Positions 34,216-45,200 of a stretch of 64,000 bases of DNA are shown piece after piece (within the stretch, counting starts at the first letter, position 1; the number at the start of each line of letters is the position of its first letter). Below the pieces are notes generated by a model, which saw nothing but the letters and a program-made list of their open reading frames with translations, was not told where the DNA came from and ran no database searches. The stretch is taken from the NCBI GenBank assembly GCA_930367215.1, contig OV884058.1:219026208-219090207 (forward strand), written 5' to 3'. Made by a program: the position numbers and the translations under genes. The stretch is from Pollenia angustigena (lineage: Eukaryota > Arthropoda > Insecta > Diptera > Polleniidae).

Positions 34216-36365
34216 TTTAGTCATATTTATATCGAAATATCACTTGAGCGAAATGTTACCTTTTTCCTTTAAACATCACATTTAAAAATGTAAAAGTACC
34301 ATGTTTTATTTCCCCTAAAACTTACTTTTTTCGGACAAATCAATTATTTGCAAATTCAAAGTTCTTTTGTATAAAAGTGTATTTTAAAACCACACCACAA
34401 TAGTGAAAAGGGTACCCAACAGACCAAAACAAAGCAACATCTAAATTAGTTATAGAATAAACTTATCATAAGAGATTTCCTACCACATGAGAGCAAATAT
34501 GATTGCAAATGACTTATTTTCGCTATAGTTTTGTCAATGTTTTTGAGAATGATGTCCCGTTATTTGACGCATGCCTACATTAAAAACGTTAAAACAATCT
34601 AATCTTGTTACAGATTAGAAAAGTATTTTTATGAGAACTTATTATATAATAAGAGTTCTTAGCAGTGTTCGAAAATAAAGCTTAAATAACGCTCCTTAGT
34701 GTTCGGTTCGGTAGATTTGTGGAAAATAGCTTCTCACTCCTCCTTATAAAAAACTCGGCGCCAATAACTGTTAGTATAGCTTATATGTCATGACAAAATG
34801 TTATTATTGTAGGCCCAAAATTAGCCATTGGTCCTATATAGCCCCACTTGCTAAAATCACTTGAAGGCAAACAAATCTCATATAGATGAAGATATCTAAA
34901 TAATAATTGGCACAAAGAATGTTTACCTTACAACATACAACATAAAAACGATTACCTATGGATCCTTAAAAGGATACACTCTCAAAAATTTGTATTACCG
35001 TAATCTGGTGCAAGGAATGAAATGGTCGGGCTTGTCCGTCAACACTTTCATACTGATTTTCTTTTATGTACGTATGTGTGTAAATTTTTTCTTAAATTTT
35101 TATTCTGAAAACTGCATGTCCATTAATGCTTTCTTTGATAAACTAAATGAACATCGAACATCAAGAAAAAAACCAACCAACATTTGATTAAAATAATACT
35201 TGGAACTTCAGTAACTTCAATTTTGAACATAATAAAGCTTGAGTTGGAAAGATAAATGACAAAAGGACTTAAAACATTTTAAATTAATGTTTAATAAAAG
35301 AAAAGAAGAGAAAAAATATTGTATGATAACAAAAATGAGTTAATTTGTAAAATAAGAATTTCGACAAATTTTTTCTTTCTTACTGAAAGTGTTATTGTCA
35401 TTAAACATTGACAAAAGGATAAATAACACATAAAGGAAGTGAAAGATACTGCTATGGCAACTTAACACACACATGAATGCATATAAAAGTACTTCCGAAT
35501 TCTACAAGAAAAAGGAAAATTAACAAACATGTGGTATTTATTGACACAAATTCACATACATTATTTAAAAAAAAAAAAACTTTATAACATAAATAAACGA
35601 GCATGTGTATGAGTGTGTGTGCAGTATATTAGAAAAGGTATTTGAATTTGCTCCGATTTCTTTTTTGTTAATTTAGCTTGAAATGTTTGTTTGTATCTCA
35701 GTGTATTTTACGTGACACAATGAACGTTTATGTTTTCTCTTTCATTTGTTTTCTTTCTTCTTTTTTAAAATCTTTTTCCATTGCTTTTTCCTTCATTCCT
35801 TTTCTTTAGTTTTTTTCCGAGATTTTTTAATGGTGACTGTAAATATGAAATGTCAAATAATTCTGCTTTTTATTATTGTCAAAGCAACAGTTTCAAAAAT
35901 GACGCTTGTAATAGAACTTTCGGGCTTAAGAACACAAACAAACGACTACACAAGATTTTATCATTTTTATCTTTTATACAAATTTTGCAAATATACAAAT
36001 AAGAGCGGGTGTGTTGCTTTCTATAAACCCATTTGCTAAAACTCAATTATTTGCATTTTATTTATCATGGAATCTTCTAATCAAATACATCTTCAAAAGA
36101 AACATGGCAAACAACATTTTGATGCTTTTTTTTTTTAAAAGATTTTAATTAAAAACAGGTGGTAAGAGCGAACCCCATTAGTTATATTGGTAAGGGTAAT
36201 GCCTTTTTTATGCTATTTAGAAGAAGTTGAATTGAGAAAATGTGAGAATATTATTGCATATCTTATAGATTCCCTTTCTATGACGACATCGCAATAGAAA
36301 CTGTTTTGTTAAAATGATAAGCATGTGTGCAGAGGTGATATGCATGGAGAAAGTTACGATTCTTA
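34216..36365. other. No gene seen; one isolated element end
   Basis: Low-complexity AT-rich sequence. The segment 34667-34735 is a CAGTGTTCG-type end like that at 12566-12655. Poly-T and T/C-rich runs at 35740-35830 generate spurious open frames rich in Phe. Confidence 0.45.
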
Positions 36366-36799
36366 AGGTGGAAGTACATAACCAGCGTTAGTTCGTCGAC
36401 GAGTATCGTGCGTTTTAAAACTTTAGCGCGTAAAAAATTGCAAGTTACACAACACGCGTTCCAAAAGCCATTCCTGTCAGCTGTTTTTATTTGTGTATTA
36501 AAAACGGGTTCGAAAGTTTATCAAGATTTGGCTATTTTATTGAATTTATTCTTTTTATATAAATATTGTATGTTTTTTAAGCTCTTCAACAAGTTTTTCT
36601 TTCATGATTTACAAATTTGTTCAATTATTTTTTTTATTGTCAGCTGATTACTTGTCAAAAATACACAAACAACTTTCTGGCGCAAACGCGTCAAAATATT
36701 TTGCATTTAGCTTGTTCTGTAAAAGTACACTAGTTTAACTTTTTTTCACAGAAGACGACAGAGCGCGCGCACACTAACGCGTGTTATGTACTTTTACCT
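36366..36799. mobile_element. PIF/Harbinger-type MITE, copy 2 (TTA duplication)
   Basis: Ends AGGTGGAAGTACATAACCAG / CGTGTTATGTACTTTTACCT are flanked by TTA (36363-36365, 36800-36802). Subterminal GCGTTAG / CTAACGCG and inner GTCAGCTG words match copy 1 at 28118-28439. 434 bp. The open frame inside has no recognisable domain. Confidence 0.7.
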
Positions 36800-36962
36800 T
36801 TAGTGCAGCATGTTAGTAACTATGTACGATTTAAAGTAAAACATCTCTTTGTTATAAATTATAAGTGATACCAAAGCATTGCGTTCGCTCACTTTAACGA
36901 GACAAGAAGTGCAAAGAAAATTGGTACATTGCGCCGATAGTGTTGTCTTAGCTTAATAAAAT

Positions 36963-37054
36963 TCAGCCTTATTCCGGCTTTCGTCATCATCAGTGTCATT
37001 TTTTGTAATAGATTAAAGGGACACACAGCTTGTGTTCAGTCGGAATAAGGCTGA
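36963..37054. repeat. 92-bp hairpin element with 14-bp perfect arms
   Basis: TCAGCCTTATTCCG (36963-36976) pairs exactly with CGGAATAAGGCTGA (37041-37054). It could be a very small MITE or an RNA hairpin. It lies just upstream of the Penelope-like array. Confidence 0.6.
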
Positions 37055-37236
37055 TTATTAATAGTTGTAGTGTCAACATCGTTGTACAGATTGTTCCAGT
37101 AAAAATGTTTTCAAAAAGTAATTTCAATTTTTGGGAATACAAAATTTTAATTTCAAAAGATTTTGTTATTCGTGCTTAATTCCCAGTTTTTATTCTTGAC
37201 AAAAACACTTGAAATTTATTGTTGATGGGATAAGCT

Positions 37237-37282
37237 ATTCCTATGCATTTTACTGGTTGCTTAGGCCAGATCATCAGGAAAC
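37237..37282 (-). ncRNA. Hammerhead motif, degenerate copy (AAAA for GAAA)
   Basis: Minus-strand copy of the motif with stem I GTTTC / GGAAT, CTGATGA and stem II CTGG/CCAG. The second core box reads AAAA instead of GAAA, losing the conserved G12, so it is probably inactive. Confidence 0.55.
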
Positions 37283-37768
37283 TTCATCCATAAAGATTTT
37301 AGAAAAACTAAAGATATTAAACCAAATAAAACTGTTAAACGTATAAGAATTATAGCAACAGTTCTACTTGTAACAATATCAAAGCTTAAACAAAACACAT
37401 CAACAATAAACAACAGTGAGTTTATCTCATCTCACATTCCCCACTACAATTAGTTGAAATTCTCTTTTTGATAAACAGGCAAGTGCACGGCGTAAAAAAA
37501 CACTTAATTGACAACATCTTTTGTAAGTTGTTGTGTTGTTTTAATTTTGTTTTTCTTAACCTACTTACAACTACAATTAATGTTGAGAGAATTTCAACTA
37601 ATTGTAGTGGGGAATGTGAGATGTGATAAACCCACTGTTGTTTATTGTTGATGTTTTTTGTTTAAGCTTTGATATTGTTACAAGTAGAACTGTTGCTATA
37701 ATTCTTATACGTTTAACAGTTTTATTTGGTTTAATATCTTTAGTTTTTCTAAAATCTTTATGGATGAA

Positions 37769-37814
37769 GTTTCCTGATGATCTGGCCTAAGCAACCAGTG
37801 AAATGCATAGGAAT
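37769..37814 (+). ncRNA. Hammerhead ribozyme motif, copy C
   Basis: Stem I GTTTC, core CTGATGA (37774-37780), stem II CTGG/CCAG with a U-U apposition where a G-C pair is usual, core GAAA, short TGCA, then TA and stem I' GGAAT (five pairs with two G-U). The conserved core bases are present, but the weak first stem II pair and shorter stem III make activity less certain than at 16.2 kb. Confidence 0.6.
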
Positions 37815-38237
37815 AGCTTATCCCATCAACAATTAATTTCAAGTGTTTTTGTCAAGAATAAAAACTGGGAATTAAGCACGAATAACAAAATCTTTTGAAA
37901 TTAAAATTTTGTATTCCCAAAAATTGAAATTACTTTTTGATGAACAGGCAAGTGCACGGCCTAAAAAAACACTTAATTGACAACATCTTTTGTAAGTTGT
38001 TGTGTTGTTTTAATTTTGTTTTTCTTAACCTACTTACAACTACAATTAATGTTGAGAGAATTTCAACTAATTGTAGTGGGGAATGTGAGATGTGATAAAC
38101 CCACTGTTGTTTATTGTTGATGTTTTTTGTTTAAGCTTTGATATTGTTACAAGTAGAACTGTTGCTATAATTCTTATACGTTTAACAGTTTTATTTGGTT
38201 TAATATCTTTAGTTTTTCTAAAATCTTTATGGATGAA

Positions 38238-38283
38238 GTTTCCTGATGATCTGGCCTAAGCAACCAGTGAAATGCATAGGAAT
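38238..38283 (+). ncRNA. Hammerhead ribozyme motif, copy D
   Basis: Identical in the core to the copy 469 bp upstream (CTGATGA at 38243-38249, GAAA, TGCATA, GGAAT). It belongs to the tandem terminal repeat. Confidence 0.6.
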
Positions 38284-38395
38284 AGCTTATCCCATCAACA
38301 ATAAATTTCAAGTGTTTTTGTCAAGAATAAAAACTGGGAATTTAGCACGAATAACAAAATCTTTTGAAAGTAAAAATGTTATGTTAGAAGTAGTT

Positions 38396-39199
38396 TTTAA
38401 ATTGAAAAGTCTTAAAGTTCTGATGTCATAATATTGCTAATGCAAAATAAAAATTATGCGTTCTTTACACTATCACACAAGTCTTTCGAATTTTAAGGAA
38501 AATACAACCCTGTCATGACAATTTGTTATTGATTTTTAAAGTTTTACAACAATTATAATATTAGGGAAGCATTTTAATCAAAATACTTAAGACTTGTGTG
38601 ATAGTGCAAAACAGCCTTTATTATTAGCTGCACATAGAAACATATAGTCGAAGTTGAGGCGAAAATTCAAGAAATTTTAGATTATATATAAATAAAGTGC
38701 TAGTGGGCGCTGTGTATAGAGTTTCAGTTTAGACATCGACAAAGTTTAAGAATGATAAAATCAAAGATAACGCCACACAATGGTTAAGAGCGGCATTAAT
38801 TATTTTTTTTTTTGCATGTTCTCCGATTTGGATAATTTTGTGGTATTTTGTTATCAGATACTTTTCAAAGTAGCGCCAAAACGTACTTACTGACAAGCAA
38901 GCTTCTTCAAAATGGTTATACGGACTTCTAAGGACAAAAAGTGAGACTAGAGAAAAATGGGTGGGCCACGGCCCTTTTTTCCAAAATAATGGTAAATAGT
39001 ACTTCCTGGCAAGCTACTTAGCTTCACCAAAATGGTTATACGGACTTTTACTCACAAAAAACAACTTGAGAAAAAATAGGCGGTCCACGCCCACTATTAA
39101 AAAAATATTGAATGCAACCAGAAATTCATATATTTTTTAATTCAAAAATTTATAATTTTAAAGAAGTTGTAAGTGATTATCAATCAATCTGAAATAACA
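38396..39199. other. No gene; short tandem duplication
   Basis: A segment of about 115 bp beginning TTCAAAATGGTTATACGGAC near 38906 and ending GGGCCACGGCCC is repeated in diverged form at about 39018-39095 (ending GGTCCACGCCC). Nothing coding is recognised. Confidence 0.45.
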
Positions 39200-40060
39200 A
39201 AATAATGGATACATATTTTTAAAAGATACAGGTCTTAATTAATGATGGTCTGATTCTTTGTCTTCATCCGCTTCTAATTCCAATAAATACATTTTTAACA
39301 ACTAAAAGATAACATCAAAATCAGAACTAAATTTGCATCTGGAGGCTTCTTGAGATGTTGAGTAATAACAGTTCTGGTGGTAATTCAGGCAATTTAAAAA
39401 GATCAATGACTTTTTGAGGAAACGGAAGTTTTTTTTTTAAATATTTGTACGTTCTTGCACATATAAACTATAAATATATGGGTCAGAGCTATCCATAGCT
39501 CTACGATACATGTCAATTATGCTGTGCACTGTTGAAGTATGTTGTGAACTCTTGATATGCAAGAATTTTTTTAGCTGTGTGGTCTACCAAATTTTGAAAC
39601 GATACTTCGACAGAGCTTTAATTAGCTTTGATTTCATCCGGTGTACATTTTATTTGCTTTTATAAACTTTATTATAAGTCGGATAAATACTACTATTGTG
39701 TTTTATGTTTAATTGACGCATAGTTAAGTACTGCTTTTAAGTTAATCCGTTTTCCAATAAAAGCATTAGAGCTTCATCAGTTGATACTGCCGTATCTTCT
39801 TAATGGCTAGTATTAGGAACTTCTCGAATTTTGGACGGCTGATTTGGAGATATAGCAACTTGCTGTAGGACAAATTTAAATTTTGGCAGATATAGAGGCA
39901 ATTGCGCATTGTCTCCTTGCTGGGAAGCTAATTCGGAAGATAATCCCCTTTAATTTCTTTCGCAGCTATAATCATAAGTCATTTTTGGTCGCCCGACAGC
40001 ATTAACCTATTTCGGTATAACAAAAATAGTTTCTCGACCCAACCATTCCTTATTATAATT
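39200..40060 (-). other. Possible decayed coding remnant, minus strand
   Basis: Read on the minus strand from about 40055, several short open stretches follow one another: GRETIFVIPK, then VGRPKMTYDYSCERN, then GLSSELASQQGDNAQL and LPKFKFVLQQVAISP. Stops and frame changes separate them. The combination 'GRPK---YD-SCERTKR' recalls poorly characterised transposon-associated proteins of insects, but I cannot name a family. It lies directly upstream of the LTR element, which may have inserted beside it. Confidence 0.3.
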
Positions 40061-40215
40061 TCTAAATGCTTTCTCGTTTCTAGATTGCTTATCCTATTTC
40101 AGTTTAATAAAATTGAGAACTTAAGTACATATTAATTTACTTAATCCCTTTAATGCGCAACGTCTTGTATCTTAATGAAAAAAATATATTATTTGGGTAC
40201 ATGGTTTTTATATAT

Positions 40216-40630
40216 TGTTACGAAAGTTAAATTATCTAAGAATTATTTATAGTTATAGTTATAAGTTATCTTGTAAGTTATAGTTTTATGTTACTTAAAA
40301 TTGTCATGTATAATTTTCAACACAACTGTTATTTTAAAAATAATTCCTATATAAATTTCCCAGTAATTTCTAGAAATGGTTATAGAACATAATAAATAGT
40401 TTTTACGGGAAGGTTCAGGAAAAATCTAGAAATAATTATGAAATATAAAAAGGGGTGACTCATGTAAAATTAGTTTAGTCTGTTTTGAAAAACGGTTCTG
40501 TTCGTAACTAACAATTGTGAACAAAATAATTAATTCCAATAATGTTTGTTAAGTTGAATAAGTGTGTGTTTTTTATTCGGATTTTCAATTAAAAGAACTC
40601 AAACGCGTTTATTAAAGGAAAAACGTAACA
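40216..40630 (+). repeat. 5' LTR
   Basis: 415 bp with TG...CA ends and short terminal inverted words TGTTACG / CGTAACA. It contains a TATA box at 40444 and an initiator-like TTAGTC at 40475-40480. At the place where the 3' LTR has AATAAA this copy has AATAAT. Confidence 0.95.
40444..40480 (+). promoter_or_regulatory. LTR core promoter (TATA box and initiator)
   Basis: TATAAAA at 40444-40450 is followed by TTAGTC with its A at 40477, 33 nt from the first T. This spacing fits an insect RNA polymerase II start. The U3/R boundary would then be near 40477, but this is inferred only from sequence. Confidence 0.55.
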
Positions 40631-40632
40631 AT

Positions 40633-40647
40633 TGGTGTCAGAAGTGA
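40633..40647 (+). promoter_or_regulatory. Primer-binding site, probably tRNA-Leu
   Basis: TGGTGTCAGAAGTGA starts two bases after the LTR. TGGTGTCAGAAGTGG is the sequence complementary to the 3' end of tRNA-Leu used by several Gypsy-group elements. The last base differs. It would prime minus-strand cDNA synthesis. Confidence 0.7.
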
Positions 40648-40733
40648 AATTGCAATAAAAAAAAAAAAAAAAAAAATAAACAAATAAAAAAAAAAAGGAT
40701 AAAAAAAATAAAAAAAAAACTATACAAACAACA

Positions 40734-42176
40734 ATGAAATTCGAGGAGCTAAAAGTTGAACAGCTCAAGAAAGAGTTGGGCAAGTTGGATCTGCCTACTG
40801 CAGGAAATAAAGCTGAGCTGCAGAAAAGATTAATCGATGAATTTAAGCGACGCAATATTGACATCGCAACTTCTGAATTTGAAGAAAAAGAAGAAATAGA
40901 AGTTGCTACCCGTGCAGTAACAAGCAACATGGATTTTGGTACAATGTTTGCTGCTATGATGGAGAAAATGGAAAAAATGTCGGCAGAAACTTCTAGAAAA
41001 ATGGAAGAAAATTCTAGAAAAATGGAAGAAAATTCTAGAAAAATGGAAGAAAATTCTAGAAAAATGGAGGAAATGGTAAAAGAAAATTCGGCTGTAACCT
41101 CTAGTAAAATGGAAGAAAGTTCTAGAAGAATGGAAGAAAATTCTAGAAAAATGGAAGAAAACTCAAACACCATTTTAGCCGAAATTCAACAAAATTCCAG
41201 ATTGACAAATGAAAAACTTGAGAAGCTTCAAGAGATTTCTACTGCTATAAATGAAAGAGTAGACGATATGGAGATAGAATTCAACCAGAAGCTGTTTGAT
41301 GTTAAAACACAAGTCACTGTTTTTGATGGAAAACTACATCATTTGGAAGAAAAAGTAAATAGTCTTCAGTGCCAAGAGGGAGTGGTGCGAGTTTTTCCAG
41401 AAGTCTCGAATAGAATAAGAGCTCCAAGTTTTGACGGCAGCTCACCATTGAATGTGTTTAAGTTCCAGTTTGACACAGTTGCCAATAAAAATGCTTGGAA
41501 CAATGAAGAAAAAGCCATAGAGCTGATTCTGGCTTTAAAAGGAACTGCGGCTGAAATTCTAGAAAGTGTACCAGTAAGTTGCAGAAATAATTATGATGAT
41601 ATTATGGTAGCACTGCAACGCAAGTATGGTGGTGAACATAGAAAAGAAATATTCAGAATGGAATTACGGGGTAGAGTACAAAAGCCAAACGAGACGCTAC
41701 AGGATTTCGCATTAGAGATTGAGCGCTTGGTGCAGCTTACTTATCCAGGTGAAAGTCATCCATTGCTAGATCATTTTAAGACCGAGGCATTTGTAAACGG
41801 TATACGGGATGCTGATGTAAAACTAGCGGTATGTGCATCACAGAGGCCATCATTTGCAGAAACGGTATCATTTGCCCTAGCACAAGAAACCGCTAGAATA
41901 ATTTCAAAACCGCATATGTGCAAGGTGCGCAAGATCGATATAACAGCCGAAGACGAAGGAGATATTTTAAAGGAAATGAGAAGCATGAAGGAGGCAGTTT
42001 TGCAGGCTTTGGGCGAGAAGCAGAGTAAAAACAAAGTAAAATGCTATAACTGCGGTAAAACTGGCCATATTCAGCGAAACTGCAAAGCACCAAGACGACG
42101 ATCGAGATCTTCCTCGCCACCAGGAAACAACCAACGTGCTAGTCACCAGGTGGCACAAGAGTCACCTTTAAACTAA
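40734..42176 (+). CDS. gag: Gag protein with SAP, coiled-coil and zinc knuckle
   Basis: 480 residues from an ATG that follows an A-rich leader. Residues about 5-38 (LKVEQLKKELGKLDLP, then KAELQKRL) form a SAP-type DNA-binding motif. Residues about 80-150 are a charged coiled-coil in which the heptad MEENSRK is repeated, encoded by exact 21-bp tandem units from 40992. Residues about 230-365 match the retrotransposon Gag capsid region (FKFQFDTVANKNAW; EIERLVQLTYPG; FVNGI). A CCHC knuckle, CYNCGKTGHIQRNC, lies at 437-450, followed by an Arg/Ser-rich tail. Gag should package the RNA into cytoplasmic particles. SAP domains in Gag occur in several arthropod Gypsy lineages, but their role is not settled. 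The last two codons, TTA AAC, are part of the frameshift site into pol. The frame is intact. Confidence 0.93.
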   Translation: MKFEELKVEQLKKELGKLDLPTAGNKAELQKRLIDEFKRRNIDIATSEFEEKEEIEVATRAVTSNMDFGTMFAAMMEKMEKMSAETSRKMEENSRKMEENSRKMEENSRKMEEMVKENSAVTSSKMEESSRRMEENSRKMEENSNTILAEIQQNSRLTNEKLEKLQEISTAINERVDDMEIEFNQKLFDVKTQVTVFDGKLHHLEEKVNSLQCQEGVVRVFPEVSNRIRAPSFDGSSPLNVFKFQFDTVANKNAWNNEEKAIELILALKGTAAEILESVPVSCRNNYDDIMVALQRKYGGEHRKEIFRMELRGRVQKPNETLQDFALEIERLVQLTYPGESHPLLDHFKTEAFVNGIRDADVKLAVCASQRPSFAETVSFALAQETARIISKPHMCKVRKIDITAEDEGDILKEMRSMKEAVLQALGEKQSKNKVKCYNCGKTGHIQRNCKAPRRRSRSSSPPGNNQRASHQVAQESPLN

Positions 42177-42208
42177 AAATAGCTAGCACCGCGGGGCATG
42201 GGCTAGCT
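42167..42208 (+). promoter_or_regulatory. -1 ribosomal frameshift signal between gag and pol
   Basis: The heptamer T TTA AAC (42167-42173) is in the gag frame, directly before the gag TAA. After a 7-nt spacer, AGCTAGC (42181-42187) pairs with GCTAGCT (42202-42208), with CC/GG able to extend the stem past one bulged A. Slippery site, spacer and stem fit the standard -1 frameshift design. The -1 frame is open from before the heptamer into pol. Confidence 0.85.
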
Positions 42209-42244
42209 TCCACATCTGAGGGCCCCACAATCTCTATATCAGTA

Positions 42245-45200
42245 GTGCAAAGGAGTAACAGGAATCTTACTGCTTGTGGTTACATTAATGGTCAAAAACG
42301 CATTCTTACTGTGGACACTGGGGCATCACATTCCATTATAAGGCCCGATTTAATACAAAAATCAATCGAACCACTAAGCGGGGTAAGTCTGCGAACAGCA
42401 ACAGGCGAGTCTGCCACTGTCTATGGAAAAGTAAAAGCAAAATTAAGTATGGCCAATGCAATCGCCCATCACGTATTTATTGTGGCTGATATTGTAGACA
42501 AGGTAATCATTGGCGCAGATTTCATGATTGAACATGGTATTCATTTGGATATGGGTCAGAAAATTATGTATTGGCGTGATGCGGAAATACCCCTTGAAGT
42601 TGGATACGAAATCAAGGCCCATGTAAGACAGCTAATCGCCCTTCAACGTGAAAAACTGCCACCCAAATCAGAAATCTTAGTATGGGCGCGAATGGAGGGA
42701 GATTGTGAGGACAACAGTTTATGGGTGGTAGAGCCAGCCGAAGTTAAAGGAGATATCGTAACAGCGAATGCCCTCGTAAAACCCAGCAAGGGTCTAGTTC
42801 CTGTGAGAGTATTAAATTTATCCAGCAGTGAAAAAGTCCTTACGCAGAACTTCAAGATTGGACAATGTACTTCAACAGAGGCAGTAATTAATTGCGAGCA
42901 GCATCAAGGCGTAGCCAGGAGAATTAGCAAAGACCACGAGCCACTAGAGGAAGATGTGCGAAAATGGACCGAAAAGCTAACACCGCCTTGCAAAAATAAG
43001 GCCAAACAACTACTAAGAAAATATGCCTCTGCATTCGCTTTGAAAGGTCAAAACCAAGGCAGAACGTCAATCGTGAAACACGAAATCAACACAGGCGAAG
43101 CTAAGCCAATAAAACAGGCGCCAAGAAGCATTCCTCTAGCAAAGCGCAATGAAGTAAAAGAGCTAGTTAGCGAGATGGAAAAGAACGGAGTTATTAAACC
43201 ATCGTCAAGTCCTTGGAGCTCACCAGTGGTTTTGGTGAAAAAGAAAGATGGGAGTACCAGATTCTGCGTAGATTACCGAAAACTGAATGACGTCACGAAA
43301 AAAGATAGTTATCCATTGCCTAGAATTGATGATACCTTGGACACGTTAGCCGGAACGGAATGGTTTACTACATTGGATTTGCAGAGCGGTTATTGGCAAG
43401 TGGAAATTGCAAAAAATGATAAGGAGAAAACTGCGTTTAGCGCAAGTGATGGCTTATGGCAGTTTAATGTGATGCCATTTGGACTCTGCAATGCTCCGGC
43501 TACATTCGAGCGTTTAATGGAGCAGGTGTTAAAAGGTCTTCACCGAAAGACATGTTTGGTGTACCTTGACGACATTATTGTAATCTGGAAAACATTTGAT
43601 GAACACCTGAAAAACCTAGAAGAGGTGATGAAACGTATATCAATGGCAGGACTAAAACTAAATGCTAAGAAATGCTCACTGTTCCAGAAGGAAGTAAAAT
43701 ACCTGGGACATCGTGTAACCTCCAAAGGCATCTCAACGGACGACGATAAAATAAAAGCTGTAATGGATTGGCCACGCCCGAAAAATATTCATGAATTACG
43801 CAGTTTTATAGGCTTATGTACATACTACAGGCGCTTTGTACCAAACTTTGCAAATATTGCTGCAAGTTTACACGAATTGACTAAAAAGGCGCAAAAATAC
43901 ATCTGGAGTGAAGCACAGGAAACAGCATTTCAGAAACTGAAGGAATTGTTGTGCTCAGCACCAATTTTGGCTTACCCCATTACTGGAGAGAAATTTGTGC
44001 TTGATACCGATGCGAGCGGATACGGAATTGGAGGTGTGCTTTCCCAAGTGGTCGATGGCGTAGAGCGAGTCGTGGGCTATTACAGCCGAATACTTTCGAA
44101 GCCTGAGAGAAATTACTGCGTGACGCGAAGAGAGCTTCTGGCAGTACTAGAGTGCGTAAAACATTTCCACAAGTATTTGTATGGTCAACATTTTGAGTTA
44201 AGAACAGACCATTCTGCCCTAAGGTGGTTGCTGCAATTCAAGAATCCGGAAGGTCAGATAGCTCGCTGGATTGAGCGCCTACAAAGTTATGATTTTACCA
44301 TTGAGCACAGAAAAGGTGGAAAACATGGCAATGCGGATGCTCTATCAAGACGACCCTGCAAACTGGAATGCAAGCATTGTGTAAAGGCTGAAGGAAAGGA
44401 ATACAACTGTGAAGTTCGCCTACTGCAGATAGAGTCCAACGAAGACTGGTCAATGGCACAGAAAGCTGACCCTATATTAGAGAAAGTTATGATGGCCAAA
44501 GAAGAAGGCAGAAGGCCGAATCGAAACGAAATATCATCTGAAAGTCCCCTAACAAAAGCCTACTGGGCCCTATGGAACAGCCTACAGTTGATAAATGGCT
44601 GCCTGTACCGAGCATGGGAAAGTGCCGATGGAAAATCAGTTCGTAACCTCATTGTAGTGCCATCGTCAAAAGTACATGAAGTTTTAAATGAATTCCATAA
44701 TGGTCCAAGTGGTGGCCATCTTGGCGTAACAAAAACACTAGAAAAATTAAAACAACGTTTCTACTGGGTTGGGTGCCAACAAGCTGTGGCCGATTGGATA
44801 TCAAATTGCACCCAATGCATTGCCGCCAAAGGACCAACAAGGAGAATTCGGGGACCGCTTCAACAGTACAATTCGGGTGCCCCATTCGAGCGAATCGCAA
44901 TGGATATAGCCGGACCTTTTCCTGTGAGTGATGCCGGCAACCGTTATGTGTTAGTTGTTATCGATTACTTTAGTAAATGGCCAGAGGTGTATGCCATCCC
45001 AAATCAAGAAGCCAAAACCGTTGTGGACGTATTTTTGAATAACTGGGTGTGCCGCTACGGAGTTCCAATAGAATTACACTCTGACCAAGGCAGAAATTTT
45101 GAATCTGCTGTGTTCAAAAAAATGTGCGAATTGTACGGAATAAGGAAAACTAGAACAACTCCTTTGCATCCACAATCCGATGGCATGGTTGAAAGATTTA

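Larger units (their letters stand above)
37111..38395 (+). mobile_element. Penelope-like terminal repeats, inverted pair plus tandem copy
   Basis: A 355-bp segment (37111-37465) is followed after 120 bp by its reverse complement (37586-37940). The spacer and reverse complement (about 37466-37932) are then repeated head to tail at about 37935-38395, period 469. Every copy holds a hammerhead-type core. Inverted and tandem terminal repeats together with hammerheads are features described for Penelope-like elements. No RT or endonuclease coding remains, so this is an array of terminal repeats only. Confidence 0.6.

Noticed and set aside
35746..36039. 97-codon Phe-rich open frame
   Set aside because: It is produced by a T/C-rich low-complexity run.
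40589..41173. 194-codon antisense open frame over the start of gag, rich in Ser/Phe/Leu repeats
   Set aside because: It is the mirror of the MEENSRK tandem repeats and the A-rich leader, and has no domain of its own.
42245..42247. GTG as a true start codon for pol
   Set aside because: Eukaryotic translation would not normally start there. The frame is open upstream and a frameshift signal joins it to gag.
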